Below, piece by piece: positions 28,331-36,604 of a stretch of DNA of 64,000 nt. The stretch's first letter is position 1. Each line of letters begins with the position of its first letter. The DNA comes from Pseudomonas sp. B21-015 (GTDB lineage: Bacteria > Pseudomonadota > Gammaproteobacteria > Pseudomonadales > Pseudomonadaceae): positions 372,001 through 436,000 of the forward strand of contig NZ_CP087196.1 in NCBI RefSeq assembly GCF_024749285.1, read 5' to 3'. The notes under the pieces are model-generated. The model did no database searches, was not told the DNA's origin, and saw only the letters and a program-made list of their open reading frames with translations. Position numbers and translations under genes: made by a program.

Positions 28331-28915
28331 TCAGGGTTTCGGCACACCCGTATCCGCCCCAAACCATTTCTTCTCCAGCGCCTCCAGCCGGCCATCGGCC
28401 TTGATCCGCTGCAATGCGTTTTCCAAGCTGACGTGAAACGCCGGGTTACCCTTCTGAAATGGAATCGCCAGGCTCACAGCAGGGGCGGCTTTCGGCTTTT
28501 CCTCCGTCAGCGACTGCACCAACAGGATTGAACGCGGTTGCTCGTCTTTCTGCGCGATCAATTGCGCATCGGTGTGAATGTAAGGTTCGCTGAAGTCGAA
28601 ACGATCCTTCAGGTCCGGAGTCAGTGCTATGTGATTGATGGCGACGTCGTACTTGCCGCTTTCGACGCCGGTCAACAGATCGTCGGAATCGGTGACGACG
28701 AAGTCGGCCCGTACATCCAGCTCATTGGCCAGCAGTTGACCCAGCTCGACCTCGAACCCGGCCAGTTTGTCGCCTTCCTTGAAATTGAAGGGCGGTGTAT
28801 TAGCCTCAAGGGCAATGCGCAATTCGCCGCGGTCGTTTACATCGTCAATCAGTTCGGCATGAGCCAAGGGGCTCAAAAGGGGTAGCAGGCAGATCAGGCC
28901 AGGCAAAAAACGCAT
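28331..28915 (-). CDS. Shortened family-3 amino-acid-type periplasmic binding protein
   Basis: 194 residues, against 230-260 for the family. Signal peptide 1-20 (cut after PLAHA), then a complete lobe 1 (ELRIALEANTPPFNFKEGD, LAGFEVELGQLLANEL, SGKYDVAINHIALTPDLKDR). After IAQKDEQPRS the usual lobe-2 core (the DLKGKKVGV...G..DA.. segment) is missing. The chain then goes to AIPFQKGNPAF and the normal C-terminus LQRIKADGRLEALEKKWFG. The frame is intact, so this is a clean internal deletion. AAGGAG precedes the ATG at 28915; a GTG six bases upstream is less likely. There is no permease gene nearby. Confidence 0.8.
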   Translation of the reverse strand: MRFLPGLICLLPLLSPLAHAELIDDVNDRGELRIALEANTPPFNFKEGDKLAGFEVELGQLLANELDVRADFVVTDSDDLLTGVESGKYDVAINHIALTPDLKDRFDFSEPYIHTDAQLIAQKDEQPRSILLVQSLTEEKPKAAPAVSLAIPFQKGNPAFHVSLENALQRIKADGRLEALEKKWFGADTGVPKP

Positions 28916-29051
28916 GGTCACTCCTTTGAATTCATTTATCGCGACGCGCTGTTCAGGCTCGCTTTGCTATGGTTATCGAGTGCCTTCGACAACGAATGGC
29001 CGTTAAGTTATTCACGGCCGAGCGAATTTTACGGAAAAACTGGAGAAGAGA

Positions 29052-29477
29052 ATGAAAAGCTTTATGTCACGTGCAGCGTTGGCTGGTGTGCTGATGGGTA
29101 TTTCGGTGCTGGCCAGTGCCGCCACCCCGGCTCCGAAGGGGGCAGAAGTATTCATCGTTTCTCCCGAGGACGGGGCCACTGTTGCGCAGACCTTCATTGT
29201 CAAGTTCGGCACCAAGGATGTTGCGCTCGCGCCGGCCGGTGATGTCACCAAGAACACCGGCCACCATCACCTGCTGATCGACGTCGACAAGATGCCGGCC
29301 GCCGGTCAGCCGATTCCGAACGATGCCAATCACATGCACTTCGGCAAAGCGCAGACCCAGGCTGAACTCAAACTGGCCCCGGGCAAGCACACCTTGCAGC
29401 TTGAACTGGGCGACAGCGGTCACATGCCGTTCGATCCGCCGATCGTTTCGAAGAAAATCACCGTAACGGTGAAGTGA
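29052..29477 (+). CDS. DUF4399 exported protein
   Basis: 141 residues with a signal peptide (cut near LASAA-TPAP). The mature protein is a small beta-sandwich-like domain with GAEVFIVSPEDGATV, the His-rich NTGHHHLLIDVDKMP and ANHMHFGKAQTQAEL, ending in HTLQLELGDSGHMPFDPP. The histidines suggest metal binding but this is unproven. GAGAAGAG precedes the ATG. Confidence 0.87.
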   Translation: MKSFMSRAALAGVLMGISVLASAATPAPKGAEVFIVSPEDGATVAQTFIVKFGTKDVALAPAGDVTKNTGHHHLLIDVDKMPAAGQPIPNDANHMHFGKAQTQAELKLAPGKHTLQLELGDSGHMPFDPPIVSKKITVTVK

Positions 29478-29493
29478 TTTTTCCACCGGCATG

Positions 29494-29591
29494 AAAAAGG
29501 GAGACCCTCGGGTCAATGCCTGTCAGTTAAGCGCAATCCACGTGGGAGCGTCTTAACTGACGGGCATTGGGCCCTCGGGTCTCCCTTTTTT
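29494..29591. terminator. Very long hairpin between convergent genes
   Basis: Arms of about 38 bases (29494-29531 and 29552-29591), nearly complementary, running from AAAAAGGGAGACCC to CAGTTAAG and back to GGTCTCCCTTTTTT. It can terminate both the DUF4399 gene (+) and serA (-). Its length and inner TCAGTTAAG / CTTAACTGA ends also allow a MITE-like origin. Confidence 0.75.
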
Positions 29592-29607
29592 GTCGCTCAA
29601 GTCGCTA

Positions 29608-30837
29608 TCAGAACAATACACGGCAACGAATGGTGCCGTTGATGTGCTGCAGCTTCTCTTGCGCCAGGTCCGAGTACTCGGCATCGACGTCGATCACGAC
29701 GTAACCGACTTTCTCGTTGGTCTGCAGGAACTGACCGGAAATGTTGATGCCGTTTTCGGCGAAGACCTTGTTGATCTCGCTCATCACACCCGGAATGTTC
29801 TCGTGGATGTGCAGCAGACGGTGCTTGCCAGGGTGAGCCGGCAGGGCCACTTCCGGGAAGTTCACCGATGATACCGACGTACCGTTGTCGCTGTACTTGA
29901 CCAGTTTTTCCGCCACTTCCAGACCGATGTTGGCTTGCGCTTCAGCGGTGGAACCACCGATGTGCGGGGTCAGGATCACGTTGTCCAGGCCACGCAGCGG
30001 GCTTTCGAACTCTTCTTCGTTGGAGCGCGGCTCCACCGGGAATACGTCGATGGCCGCGCCGATCAGGTGCTTGTCCTTGATCGCGTCCGCCAGGGCGTCC
30101 AGTTCGACTACGGTGCCGCGCGCAGCGTTGATCAGGATGCCGCCTTTCTTGATGGCGCGGATTTCCTTCTCGCCGATCATCCACTGGGTGGCAGCGGTTT
30201 CCGGAACGTGCAGGGTGACGATGTCAGACATGCCCAGCAGCTCGGTCAGGCTGGCAACTTGCGTTGCGTTGCCCAATGGCAGCTTGGTCACGGTGTCGTA
30301 GAAATACACCTGCATGCCCAGGCCTTCAGCCAGAACAGACAGTTGAGTACCGATCGAGCCGTAACCGACGATACCCAGCTTCTTGCCGCGGATTTCGAAG
30401 GAGTTGGCTGCGCTCTTGATCCAGCCGCCACGGTGGCAGGAAGCGTTCTTCTCTGGGATGCCGCGCAGCAACAGGATCGCCTCGGCCAGTACCAGCTCGG
30501 CAACGGAGCGAGTGTTGGAGTACGGCGCGTTGAATACCGCGATACCGCGTTCGCGAGCCGCGTTGAGGTCGACCTGGTTGGTGCCGATGCAGAAACAGCC
30601 GACAGCCACCAGTTTCTTCGCGTGATCGAAGATTTCTTCGGTCAGTTGAGTGCGGGAGCGAATGCCGATGAAGTGAGCATCAGCGATCTTTTCCTTCAGC
30701 TGGGCTTCCGGCAGAGAACCTGTGAGGTACTCGATGCTGGTGTAGCCCGCCGCCTTGAGGACGTCGACAGCCGATTGGTGGACGCCTTCGAGAAGAAGGA
30801 ACTTGATCTTGCTCTTATCGAGAGAAGTCTTGCTCAT
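29608..30837 (-). CDS. serA: D-3-phosphoglycerate dehydrogenase SerA
   Basis: Oxidises 3-phosphoglycerate with NAD+ as the first step of serine synthesis; it can also reduce 2-oxoglutarate to D-2-hydroxyglutarate. 409 residues, the E. coli length class: substrate domain, NAD-binding Rossmann motif GYGSIGTQLS (about 160-169), catalytic Arg/Glu/His (LINAARG, DVFPVEP, TPHIGGST) and a C-terminal ACT domain (about 338-409, HENIPGVMSEINKVFAENG) for serine feedback. Divergent from a D-2-hydroxyglutarate dehydrogenase. Confidence 0.97.
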   Translation of the reverse strand: MSKTSLDKSKIKFLLLEGVHQSAVDVLKAAGYTSIEYLTGSLPEAQLKEKIADAHFIGIRSRTQLTEEIFDHAKKLVAVGCFCIGTNQVDLNAARERGIAVFNAPYSNTRSVAELVLAEAILLLRGIPEKNASCHRGGWIKSAANSFEIRGKKLGIVGYGSIGTQLSVLAEGLGMQVYFYDTVTKLPLGNATQVASLTELLGMSDIVTLHVPETAATQWMIGEKEIRAIKKGGILINAARGTVVELDALADAIKDKHLIGAAIDVFPVEPRSNEEEFESPLRGLDNVILTPHIGGSTAEAQANIGLEVAEKLVKYSDNGTSVSSVNFPEVALPAHPGKHRLLHIHENIPGVMSEINKVFAENGINISGQFLQTNEKVGYVVIDVDAEYSDLAQEKLQHINGTIRCRVLF

Positions 30838-31042
30838 CTGCGTAAACCTGTGTCCCGGAGAAAAAATGGCAGGAAGTGGTCAACAGAGGCTGACCCGGAC
30901 GGCAAGAAAGCCGTCACCGCAGAACAGCCTTTGGGCACTATCCTGCGGGGTCGGTATGCTAGCATATGCACCCCGCTAAACACTCATTCCTGCGACGTGA
31001 AGCGTTCTCAGGATGACCATGAAATGTTCGAGAGTTCTGTCG
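30838..31042. promoter_or_regulatory. Divergent serA / D2HGDH control region
   Basis: 205 bases between serA (-) and the dehydrogenase (+). Both promoters must lie here, allowing joint regulation. I see no distinct operator. Two in-frame ATGs (31013, 31019) precede the chosen dehydrogenase start. Confidence 0.5.
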
Positions 31043-32437
31043 ATGACCAATCCTGCCCTGATTGATGAGCTGAAGACCCTGGTTGAGCCTGGCAAGGTGC
31101 TGACCGATGCCGACTCCCTGAATGCTTACGGTAAGGATTGGACCAAGCATTTCGCCCCGGCCCCGACGGCCATTGTGTTCCCCAAGACCACTGAGCAGGT
31201 CCAGGCCATTGTCCGTTGGGCCAATGAGCACAAGGTTGCGCTGGTACCGTCCGGCGGTCGTACCGGGCTTTCCGCGGCTGCGGTGGCGGCCAATGGCGAA
31301 GTGGTCGTGTCCTTCGACTACATGAACCAGATCCTCGACGTGAACCTGACCGACCGCACGGCCGTTTGTCAGCCGGGCGTAGTCACCGAGCAATTGCAGA
31401 ACAAGGCCGAAGAGCACGGCCTGTACTATCCGGTGGACTTCGCTTCGGCAGGTTCCAGCCAGATTGGCGGCAATATCGGCACCAATGCCGGCGGGATCAA
31501 GGTGATTCGCTACGGCATGACCCGCAACTGGGTGGCCGGCATGAAAGTCGTCACTGGCAAGGGTGATCTGCTGGAACTGAACAAGGACCTGATCAAGAAC
31601 GCCACCGGCTACGACTTGCGTCAACTGTTCATTGGCGCCGAAGGCACCCTGGGCTTTGTGGTCGAGGCCACCATGCGTCTGGACCGTGCGCCGAAAAACC
31701 TCACCGCGATGGTCCTCGGCACCGCCGATTTCGATTCGATCATGCCGGTATTGCACGCGTTCCAGAGCAAACTGGACCTGACCGCGTTCGAATTCTTCTC
31801 TGACAAGGCCCTGGCCAAGGTCATGGCGCGCGGCGATGTGCCGGCGCCATTCGAATCCGACTGCCCGTTCTATGCGCTGCTGGAATTCGAAGCGACCACC
31901 GAAGAAGTGGCCAACCACGCCCTGGAAACCTTCGAGCACTGCGTCGAGCAGGGCTGGGTGCTGGACGGCGTGATGAGCCAGAGCGAAACCCAGTTGCAGA
32001 ACCTCTGGAAGTTGCGCGAGTACATCTCCGAAACCATTTCCCACTGGACGCCGTACAAAAACGACATTTCGGTCACTGTGTCGAAAGTTCCGGGGTTCCT
32101 GAAGGAAATCGACGCGATCGTCGGCGAGCACTACCCGGATTTCGAAATCGTCTGGTTCGGCCACATCGGCGATGGCAACCTGCACTTGAACATCCTCAAG
32201 CCGGATAACCTGAGCAAGGACGAGTTCTTCGCCAAATGCGCCACCGTCAACAAGTGGGTGTTCGAAACCGTCGAGAAGTACAACGGTTCGATTTCCGCCG
32301 AGCACGGCGTGGGCATGACCAAGCGTGACTACTTGACCTATAGCCGTTCCCCGGTTGAGATCGAGTACATGAAAGCCGTCAAAGCGGTATTCGACCCGAA
32401 CGGCATCATGAACCCGGGCAAGATTTTCGCTGTTTGA
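31043..32437 (+). CDS. D-2-hydroxyglutarate dehydrogenase (FAD-linked oxidase family)
   Basis: Oxidises D-2-hydroxyglutarate back to 2-oxoglutarate, passing electrons to an electron-transfer flavoprotein or the quinone pool. 464 residues: FAD_binding_4 domain (about 35-215, with PSGGRTGLSAAAVAANGEVV and ASAGSSQIGGNIGTNAGG) and FAD-oxidase C domain (WFGHIGDGNLHLNIL metal-ligand motif and SAEHGVGMTKRDYL, ending NPGKIF). In Pseudomonas this enzyme pulls the SerA reaction forward by removing its by-product; the divergent layout here matches. Start 31043 gives the family-like MTNPALIDELK. Confidence 0.9.
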   Translation: MTNPALIDELKTLVEPGKVLTDADSLNAYGKDWTKHFAPAPTAIVFPKTTEQVQAIVRWANEHKVALVPSGGRTGLSAAAVAANGEVVVSFDYMNQILDVNLTDRTAVCQPGVVTEQLQNKAEEHGLYYPVDFASAGSSQIGGNIGTNAGGIKVIRYGMTRNWVAGMKVVTGKGDLLELNKDLIKNATGYDLRQLFIGAEGTLGFVVEATMRLDRAPKNLTAMVLGTADFDSIMPVLHAFQSKLDLTAFEFFSDKALAKVMARGDVPAPFESDCPFYALLEFEATTEEVANHALETFEHCVEQGWVLDGVMSQSETQLQNLWKLREYISETISHWTPYKNDISVTVSKVPGFLKEIDAIVGEHYPDFEIVWFGHIGDGNLHLNILKPDNLSKDEFFAKCATVNKWVFETVEKYNGSISAEHGVGMTKRDYLTYSRSPVEIEYMKAVKAVFDPNGIMNPGKIFAV

Positions 32438-32473
32438 TTCTTCGAATTTAAGAGCACGAAGCAGGAGTCGGTA

Positions 32474-33139
32474 ATGAGCTATCAGCACCAGTATGTCGAC
32501 GGTACGCGAATTCATTTCCCGCTGGGGAAGGTGGTGTGCATCGGCCGCAACTACGCCGAACACGCCAAGGAACTGGACAACCCGGTGCCTACCGAGCCAC
32601 TGCTGTTCATCAAGCCCGGCAGTTGCGTGGTGCCGCTGGAAGACGGTTTCAGCATTCCGACCGAGCGTGGCTCGGTGCATTACGAGGCAGAAATCGCCGT
32701 GTTGATCGGCAAACCGTTGTCGACCAAGCCAAGTCGTGAAGAAGTGCTGGATGCCATCTCCGGATTCGCCCCGGCCCTGGACCTGACCCTGCGCGACAAA
32801 CAGGCTGAGCTGAAAGCCAAGGGCCTGCCGTGGGAAATCGCCAAGTCCTTCGACGGTGCGGCGGTGATTGCACCGTTCGTGGCCGGCAGCACCTTTGCCG
32901 ACCTGACCGACATCGCCATTCGCCTGACCATCAATGGCGAGGTCCGCCAGGATGGCAACAGCAAGGACATGCTCAATCCGATCGTACCGATGATCCAGTA
33001 CATGGCCGGCTGCTTCTCGCTGCAGGCCGGTGATGTGATCCTCACTGGCACGCCGGTGGGCGTTGGCCCGCTGAATGTCGGCGACGAACTGGTGCTCGAA
33101 TTGCCGGGCGTCAGCCGTTTCACCAGCAGCGTCCGCTAG
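32474..33139 (+). CDS. Fumarylacetoacetate-hydrolase-family protein
   Basis: 221 residues, a single FAH domain of the acylpyruvase/oxaloacetate-decarboxylase (FAHD1, YcgM) type. Metal ligands lie in HYEAEIAVLIG (E-x-E) and the motifs CIGRNYAEHAKEL, GFAPALDLTLRD and TGTPVGVGPL are present. Likely hydrolyses or decarboxylates a small 2,4-dioxo acid. 36 bases after the dehydrogenase, with GCAGGAG upstream, so probably one operon. Confidence 0.9.
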   Translation: MSYQHQYVDGTRIHFPLGKVVCIGRNYAEHAKELDNPVPTEPLLFIKPGSCVVPLEDGFSIPTERGSVHYEAEIAVLIGKPLSTKPSREEVLDAISGFAPALDLTLRDKQAELKAKGLPWEIAKSFDGAAVIAPFVAGSTFADLTDIAIRLTINGEVRQDGNSKDMLNPIVPMIQYMAGCFSLQAGDVILTGTPVGVGPLNVGDELVLELPGVSRFTSSVR

Positions 33140-33158
33140 CACCAACACCGCAAAACCC

Positions 33159-33248
33159 TGTGGGAGCGAGCCTGCTCGCGATGAGTCCATAACATTCAAC
33201 ATCTATGTTGACTGTTACACCGCCATCGCGAGCAGGCTCGCTCCCACA
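33159..33248. repeat. REPIN, GTGGGAGCGAGCCTGCTCGC type
   Basis: Paired inverted palindromes after the FAH-family gene. The remaining 145 bases before the next gene are AT-richer and must hold its promoter. Confidence 0.88.
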
Positions 33249-33394
33249 TTTGTTTTGTGATCGGCCATAGAAGGGCGATCCCGCCATTTCCCGTTTTTTT
33301 CACATCGTATCTGGATAATTCCGGGGCTTCTGGCGTCTGAGCCTGCCTCAATGTGCTATTACCTATAGCCTGATTTTCTGGAACGCATCCCTGC

Positions 33395-34324
33395 ATGACC
33401 ACCCAACCGCTGCCCAAGCTGAAAATTGCCCGCCGCTCGCGCTTTGTCATGCGTTGGTATTCCTGGCTTTTACTGGCGGCGGTCGCTGCATATGGCCTTG
33501 CGTTTGCGATGCATTGGGATGATCGCGGCGTACTCTGGGTGAAGGAGCGCTTCGAAAGTCCGGCCGAACGTCAGGAGAGTGTCTGGCTGCCGGATTACCG
33601 GGCGGTGATCGACGCCAAGCTGCTGCCGGGCATGGAGACGGACGAAGCCTCGGATGTGTCTTATGACCCGCAGACCAAAACTCTGTTTGCGGTGATGGGC
33701 AAGCACCCGTTCCTGGTCGAGCTGACGTTGCAGGGCGACGTATTGCGCAAGATGCCGCTGGTAGGCTGGAGCAACCCGGAAGGGGTGACGGCAATGGGCA
33801 ACGGTCTGCTGGCGATTACCGATGAGCGCGAACACCTGCTCTCCATCGTCAAGGTCGATGCCGATACCCGCGAGCTGAACATCGCCAATTTCCCGAAATA
33901 CGACCTCGGCCCGTCGAAAGACCAGAATAAAGCCTTCGAAGCCGTCGTCTGGGATGCACACAACCAGCAACTGCTGTTGGGTGAAGAACGTCCGCCGGCG
34001 TTGTTCAGCTGGAAAAGCGACGGCAGCCAGACCCTCAAGGGCGACAAGCAAAAACTGCCCAGCGATGCACTGGATATCCGCAATTTGTCGGCCTTGGCCA
34101 TCGACTCGCGCACCGGCCATACCCTGGTGCTGTCCGCCGACTCTCACTTGTTGCTGGAATTGGACGAGAAAGGCGAGCAGGTCAGTTTCATGACCTTGTT
34201 CGGTGGTTTCAACGGCCTGAAAAAAACCATTCCCCGCGCCGAAGGCGTGACCATTGACGAGGCGGGCACGCTCTACATGGTGAGCGAGCCGAACCTGTTC
34301 TACCGCTTCGAAAAACAACGCTGA
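33395..34324 (+). CDS. SdiA-regulated-domain membrane-anchored beta-propeller protein (paralogue 1)
   Basis: 309 residues: a basic N-tail (KIARRSRFVMR), one membrane anchor (WYSWLLLAAVAAYGLAFAM), then a periplasmic six-bladed propeller-like domain of the SdiA-regulated family (PF06977) with EASDVSYDPQTKTLFAVMG, NPEGVTAMGNGLLAITDER, FEAVVWDAHNQQLLLGEER and EGVTIDEAGTLYMVSEPNLF. Function is not established. A homologous gene follows 190 bases later. Confidence 0.85.
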   Translation: MTTQPLPKLKIARRSRFVMRWYSWLLLAAVAAYGLAFAMHWDDRGVLWVKERFESPAERQESVWLPDYRAVIDAKLLPGMETDEASDVSYDPQTKTLFAVMGKHPFLVELTLQGDVLRKMPLVGWSNPEGVTAMGNGLLAITDEREHLLSIVKVDADTRELNIANFPKYDLGPSKDQNKAFEAVVWDAHNQQLLLGEERPPALFSWKSDGSQTLKGDKQKLPSDALDIRNLSALAIDSRTGHTLVLSADSHLLLELDEKGEQVSFMTLFGGFNGLKKTIPRAEGVTIDEAGTLYMVSEPNLFYRFEKQR

Positions 34325-34335
34325 CCCTGTGGGAG

Positions 34336-34413
34336 CTGCCGCAGGCTGCGATGATCTTGATCTTTAGTCATGTCAGCACCGCCAGAAGATCAAAAGATCG
34401 CAGCCTTCGGCAG
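34336..34413. repeat. Inverted repeat of a different type (GCAGGCTGCGAT)
   Basis: Arms TGCCGCAGGCTGCGAT...GATCTT and AAGATC...ATCGCAGCCTTCGGCAG, about 25 bases each. Not related to the REPs in sequence. Lies between the two SdiA-regulated paralogues. Confidence 0.75.
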
Positions 34414-34516
34414 TTCCTGCGAGTTCGATGGTTGTGGTCGAAGGCCAGTGGCCATTAAGCTTGAATTCATACAGCCGTGGTATTTCATCCGCCCGTCCTG
34501 TTTTCGAGCTGCCTGA

Positions 34517-35434
34517 ATGCGCCGACTTGTCCGTCCCAAGCCCCTGATACTGATTCTGTCGGTCATTGCACTGAGTGTGCTGGTTGCCGTCGGCCAGTAC
34601 CTGCGCCTGTTCGAGCGCACCTGGTTCAATGTGCAGGCGCTGTGGCAGCCGATGAATGCCCAGTCCATTGGTCTGGATCAGTATCAGGTCGCGATCGAGG
34701 CGCGAGTCATTGACGGTCTGGACGACGATGTTTCAGCGCTGACCTTCGATCCCGTGCGCAAAAGCCTGTTCACCGTCACCAACAAAAACGCCGAGCTGAT
34801 CGAATTGTCCCTGGAGGGCAAAATCCTGCGGCGTGTGGCGCTGGTCGGGTTTGGCGATCCGGAAGCGGTGGAGTTCATCAGCGCTGACACTTACGTGATC
34901 ACCGACGAGCGCCAGCAACGGCTGATAAAGATTCATCTGGAGAAGGGCACGACGTTCCTGGATGCGGCGGATGCCGAACAGATGACCCTCGGTGTGCACA
35001 TGGGCGGCAACAAGGGGTTCGAAGGGCTGGCCTATGATTCGGTGGGCAAGCGCCTGTTCGTCGCCAAGGAGCGCGACCCGATGCTGATCTACGAAGTGCA
35101 GGGCTTTCCCCATTACAACCCGGAGAAATCCTACGCGGTGCACGTGGTGAACAACCCCAGGCGCGATGCCGGAATGTTCGTGAGAGACCTGTCGAGCCTG
35201 CAATACGACGAGCGCAGCGGCCATCTGCTGGCGCTGTCCGATGAGTCGCGGCTGATTCTTGAGCTGGATGTGGATGGGCGACCGCTGAGCACGCTGTCAC
35301 TGAGCAAGGGCCGTCAGGGATTGCGCAAGCCTGTGCCGCAAGCGGAAGGCATCGCCATGGATGACGACGGCACCCTGTACCTCGTCAGCGAGCCAAACCT
35401 TTTCTACGTCTTCAAAAAACCGGCACAACCCTGA
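34517..35434 (+). CDS. SdiA-regulated-domain membrane-anchored protein (paralogue 2)
   Basis: 305 residues with an N-terminal anchor (PLILILSVIALSVLVAVGQY) and the same propeller motifs as its neighbour: DDDVSALTFDPVRKSLFTV, DPEAVEFISADTYVITDER, FEGLAYDSVGKRLFVAKER and EGIAMDDDGTLYLVSEPNLF. The two genes arose by tandem duplication and have since diverged strongly. Function is unknown. Residues keep the same acidic loop pattern, so both may bind metal or a similar ligand. Confidence 0.85.
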   Translation: MRRLVRPKPLILILSVIALSVLVAVGQYLRLFERTWFNVQALWQPMNAQSIGLDQYQVAIEARVIDGLDDDVSALTFDPVRKSLFTVTNKNAELIELSLEGKILRRVALVGFGDPEAVEFISADTYVITDERQQRLIKIHLEKGTTFLDAADAEQMTLGVHMGGNKGFEGLAYDSVGKRLFVAKERDPMLIYEVQGFPHYNPEKSYAVHVVNNPRRDAGMFVRDLSSLQYDERSGHLLALSDESRLILELDVDGRPLSTLSLSKGRQGLRKPVPQAEGIAMDDDGTLYLVSEPNLFYVFKKPAQP

Positions 35435-35452
35435 CAAACACCCCAAAACACC

Positions 35453-35540
35453 GTGGGAGCGGGCTTGCCCGCGATAGCGGCCTTTCAGTCAACATCAATG
35501 TTGAATGTGACGGCCCCATCGCGGGCAAGCCCGCTCCCAC
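35453..35540. repeat. REPIN, GTGGGAGCGGGCTTGCCCGC type
   Basis: Paired inverted palindromes between the convergent SdiA-regulated paralogue and rpiA. Confidence 0.88.
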
Positions 35541-35579
35541 AGGTATTTCATCTGCCCGCAGATATGTGGGCAATTTCGC

Positions 35580-36254
35580 TTACTGGGCGCGCAGGGTTTT
35601 CACACCTTCACTCGTTCCTAGCAGCAGCAAGTCGGCCGGGCGGGCCGCGAACAAGCCGTTGGTGACCACGCCGACGATGGCGTTGATCTGTGTTTCCAGC
35701 TCCACCGGGTTGGTGATCTGCATGTTGAACACGTCGAGGATGATGTTGCCGTTGTCGGTCAGCACGCCTTCACGGTAGACCGGGTCGCCGCCGAGCTTCA
35801 CCAGTTCGCGGGCCACATGGCTGCGGGCCATCGGGATCACTTCCACCGGCAGCGGGAACGCACCGAGGACCGGCACCAGTTTGCTGGCGTCGGCGATGCA
35901 GATAAAGGTCTTGGCCACGGCCGCCACGATCTTCTCGCGGGTCAGGGCTGCGCCGCCGCCTTTGATCAGGTTCAGGTGTTCATCGCTTTCGTCGGCGCCG
36001 TCGACATAGAACTCCAGATCGCTGACGGTATTGAGTTCATACACCGGAATGCCGTGGCCCTTGAGGCGAGCTGCGGTGGCTTCGGAGCTGGCAACTGCGC
36101 CGTCAAACGCGCCTTTGTGCTTGGCCAGGGCGTCGATGAAACAGTTGGCGGTGGAGCCGGTGCCGACGCCGACGATGCTCTTGTCGTCGAGTTTCGGAAG
36201 GATGAAGTCGACGGCGGCCTGGGCCACTGCCTGTTTGAGTTGATCCTGGGTCAT
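35580..36254 (-). CDS. rpiA: Ribose-5-phosphate isomerase A
   Basis: Interconverts ribose-5-phosphate and ribulose-5-phosphate in the pentose phosphate pathway. 224 residues with the RpiA motifs [16 protein letters not shown] (about 25-40), [31 protein letters not shown] (catalytic acid and lysine, split here only by description) and [11 protein letters not shown]. The start at 36254 ([12 protein letters not shown]) matches the family. A longer upstream frame runs through REP sequence and is rejected. Confidence 0.96.
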   Translation of the reverse strand: MTQDQLKQAVAQAAVDFILPKLDDKSIVGVGTGSTANCFIDALAKHKGAFDGAVASSEATAARLKGHGIPVYELNTVSDLEFYVDGADESDEHLNLIKGGGAALTREKIVAAVAKTFICIADASKLVPVLGAFPLPVEVIPMARSHVARELVKLGGDPVYREGVLTDNGNIILDVFNMQITNPVELETQINAIVGVVTNGLFAARPADLLLLGTSEGVKTLRAQ

Positions 36255-36604
36255 GCGGGCTCCGAAGTGCCGAAGAGGGGACGATAGGCCGGCATTATAG
36301 GCCTCGCGATGGGGAAGGTCATTGCCGGTATGTCGAATGGTGACGGGGGGGGGCTTGCCTGTGGCGAGGGAGCTTGCTCCCGCTCGGCTGCGCAGCAGTC
36401 GTAAAACCTGCTGATGCGGTGTGTCTGAAAGAATGGGAGTGTCTGTTTTGGGAGCGCTTCGCGCTCCAACGGGAGCAAGCTCCCTCGCCACAATGAGTCT
36501 CTTGCGCTCGCGAGCGGCTAAAACCATCTGTTTAGTGTGGTCGCCCGCCCAATAGCCGGGTTAGACTCCTTGGTCCTGCCCAACCCGCTCAGTGATGCTT
36601 TCCG
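36255..36604. other. Divergent rpiA / ilvA gap with a REPIN
   Basis: 350 bases. The middle (36361-36491) is a REPIN of the GTGGCGAGGGAGC type, with an additional small palindrome GGAGCGCTTCGCGCTCC in its centre. The outer parts must carry the rpiA and ilvA promoters. A run of nine G occurs at about 36345-36353. No gene is seen. Confidence 0.7.

Noticed and set aside
30959..33202. 747-codon minus-strand frame opposite the D2HGDH and FAH-family genes
   Set aside because: Shadow of plus-strand genes with clear catalytic motifs.
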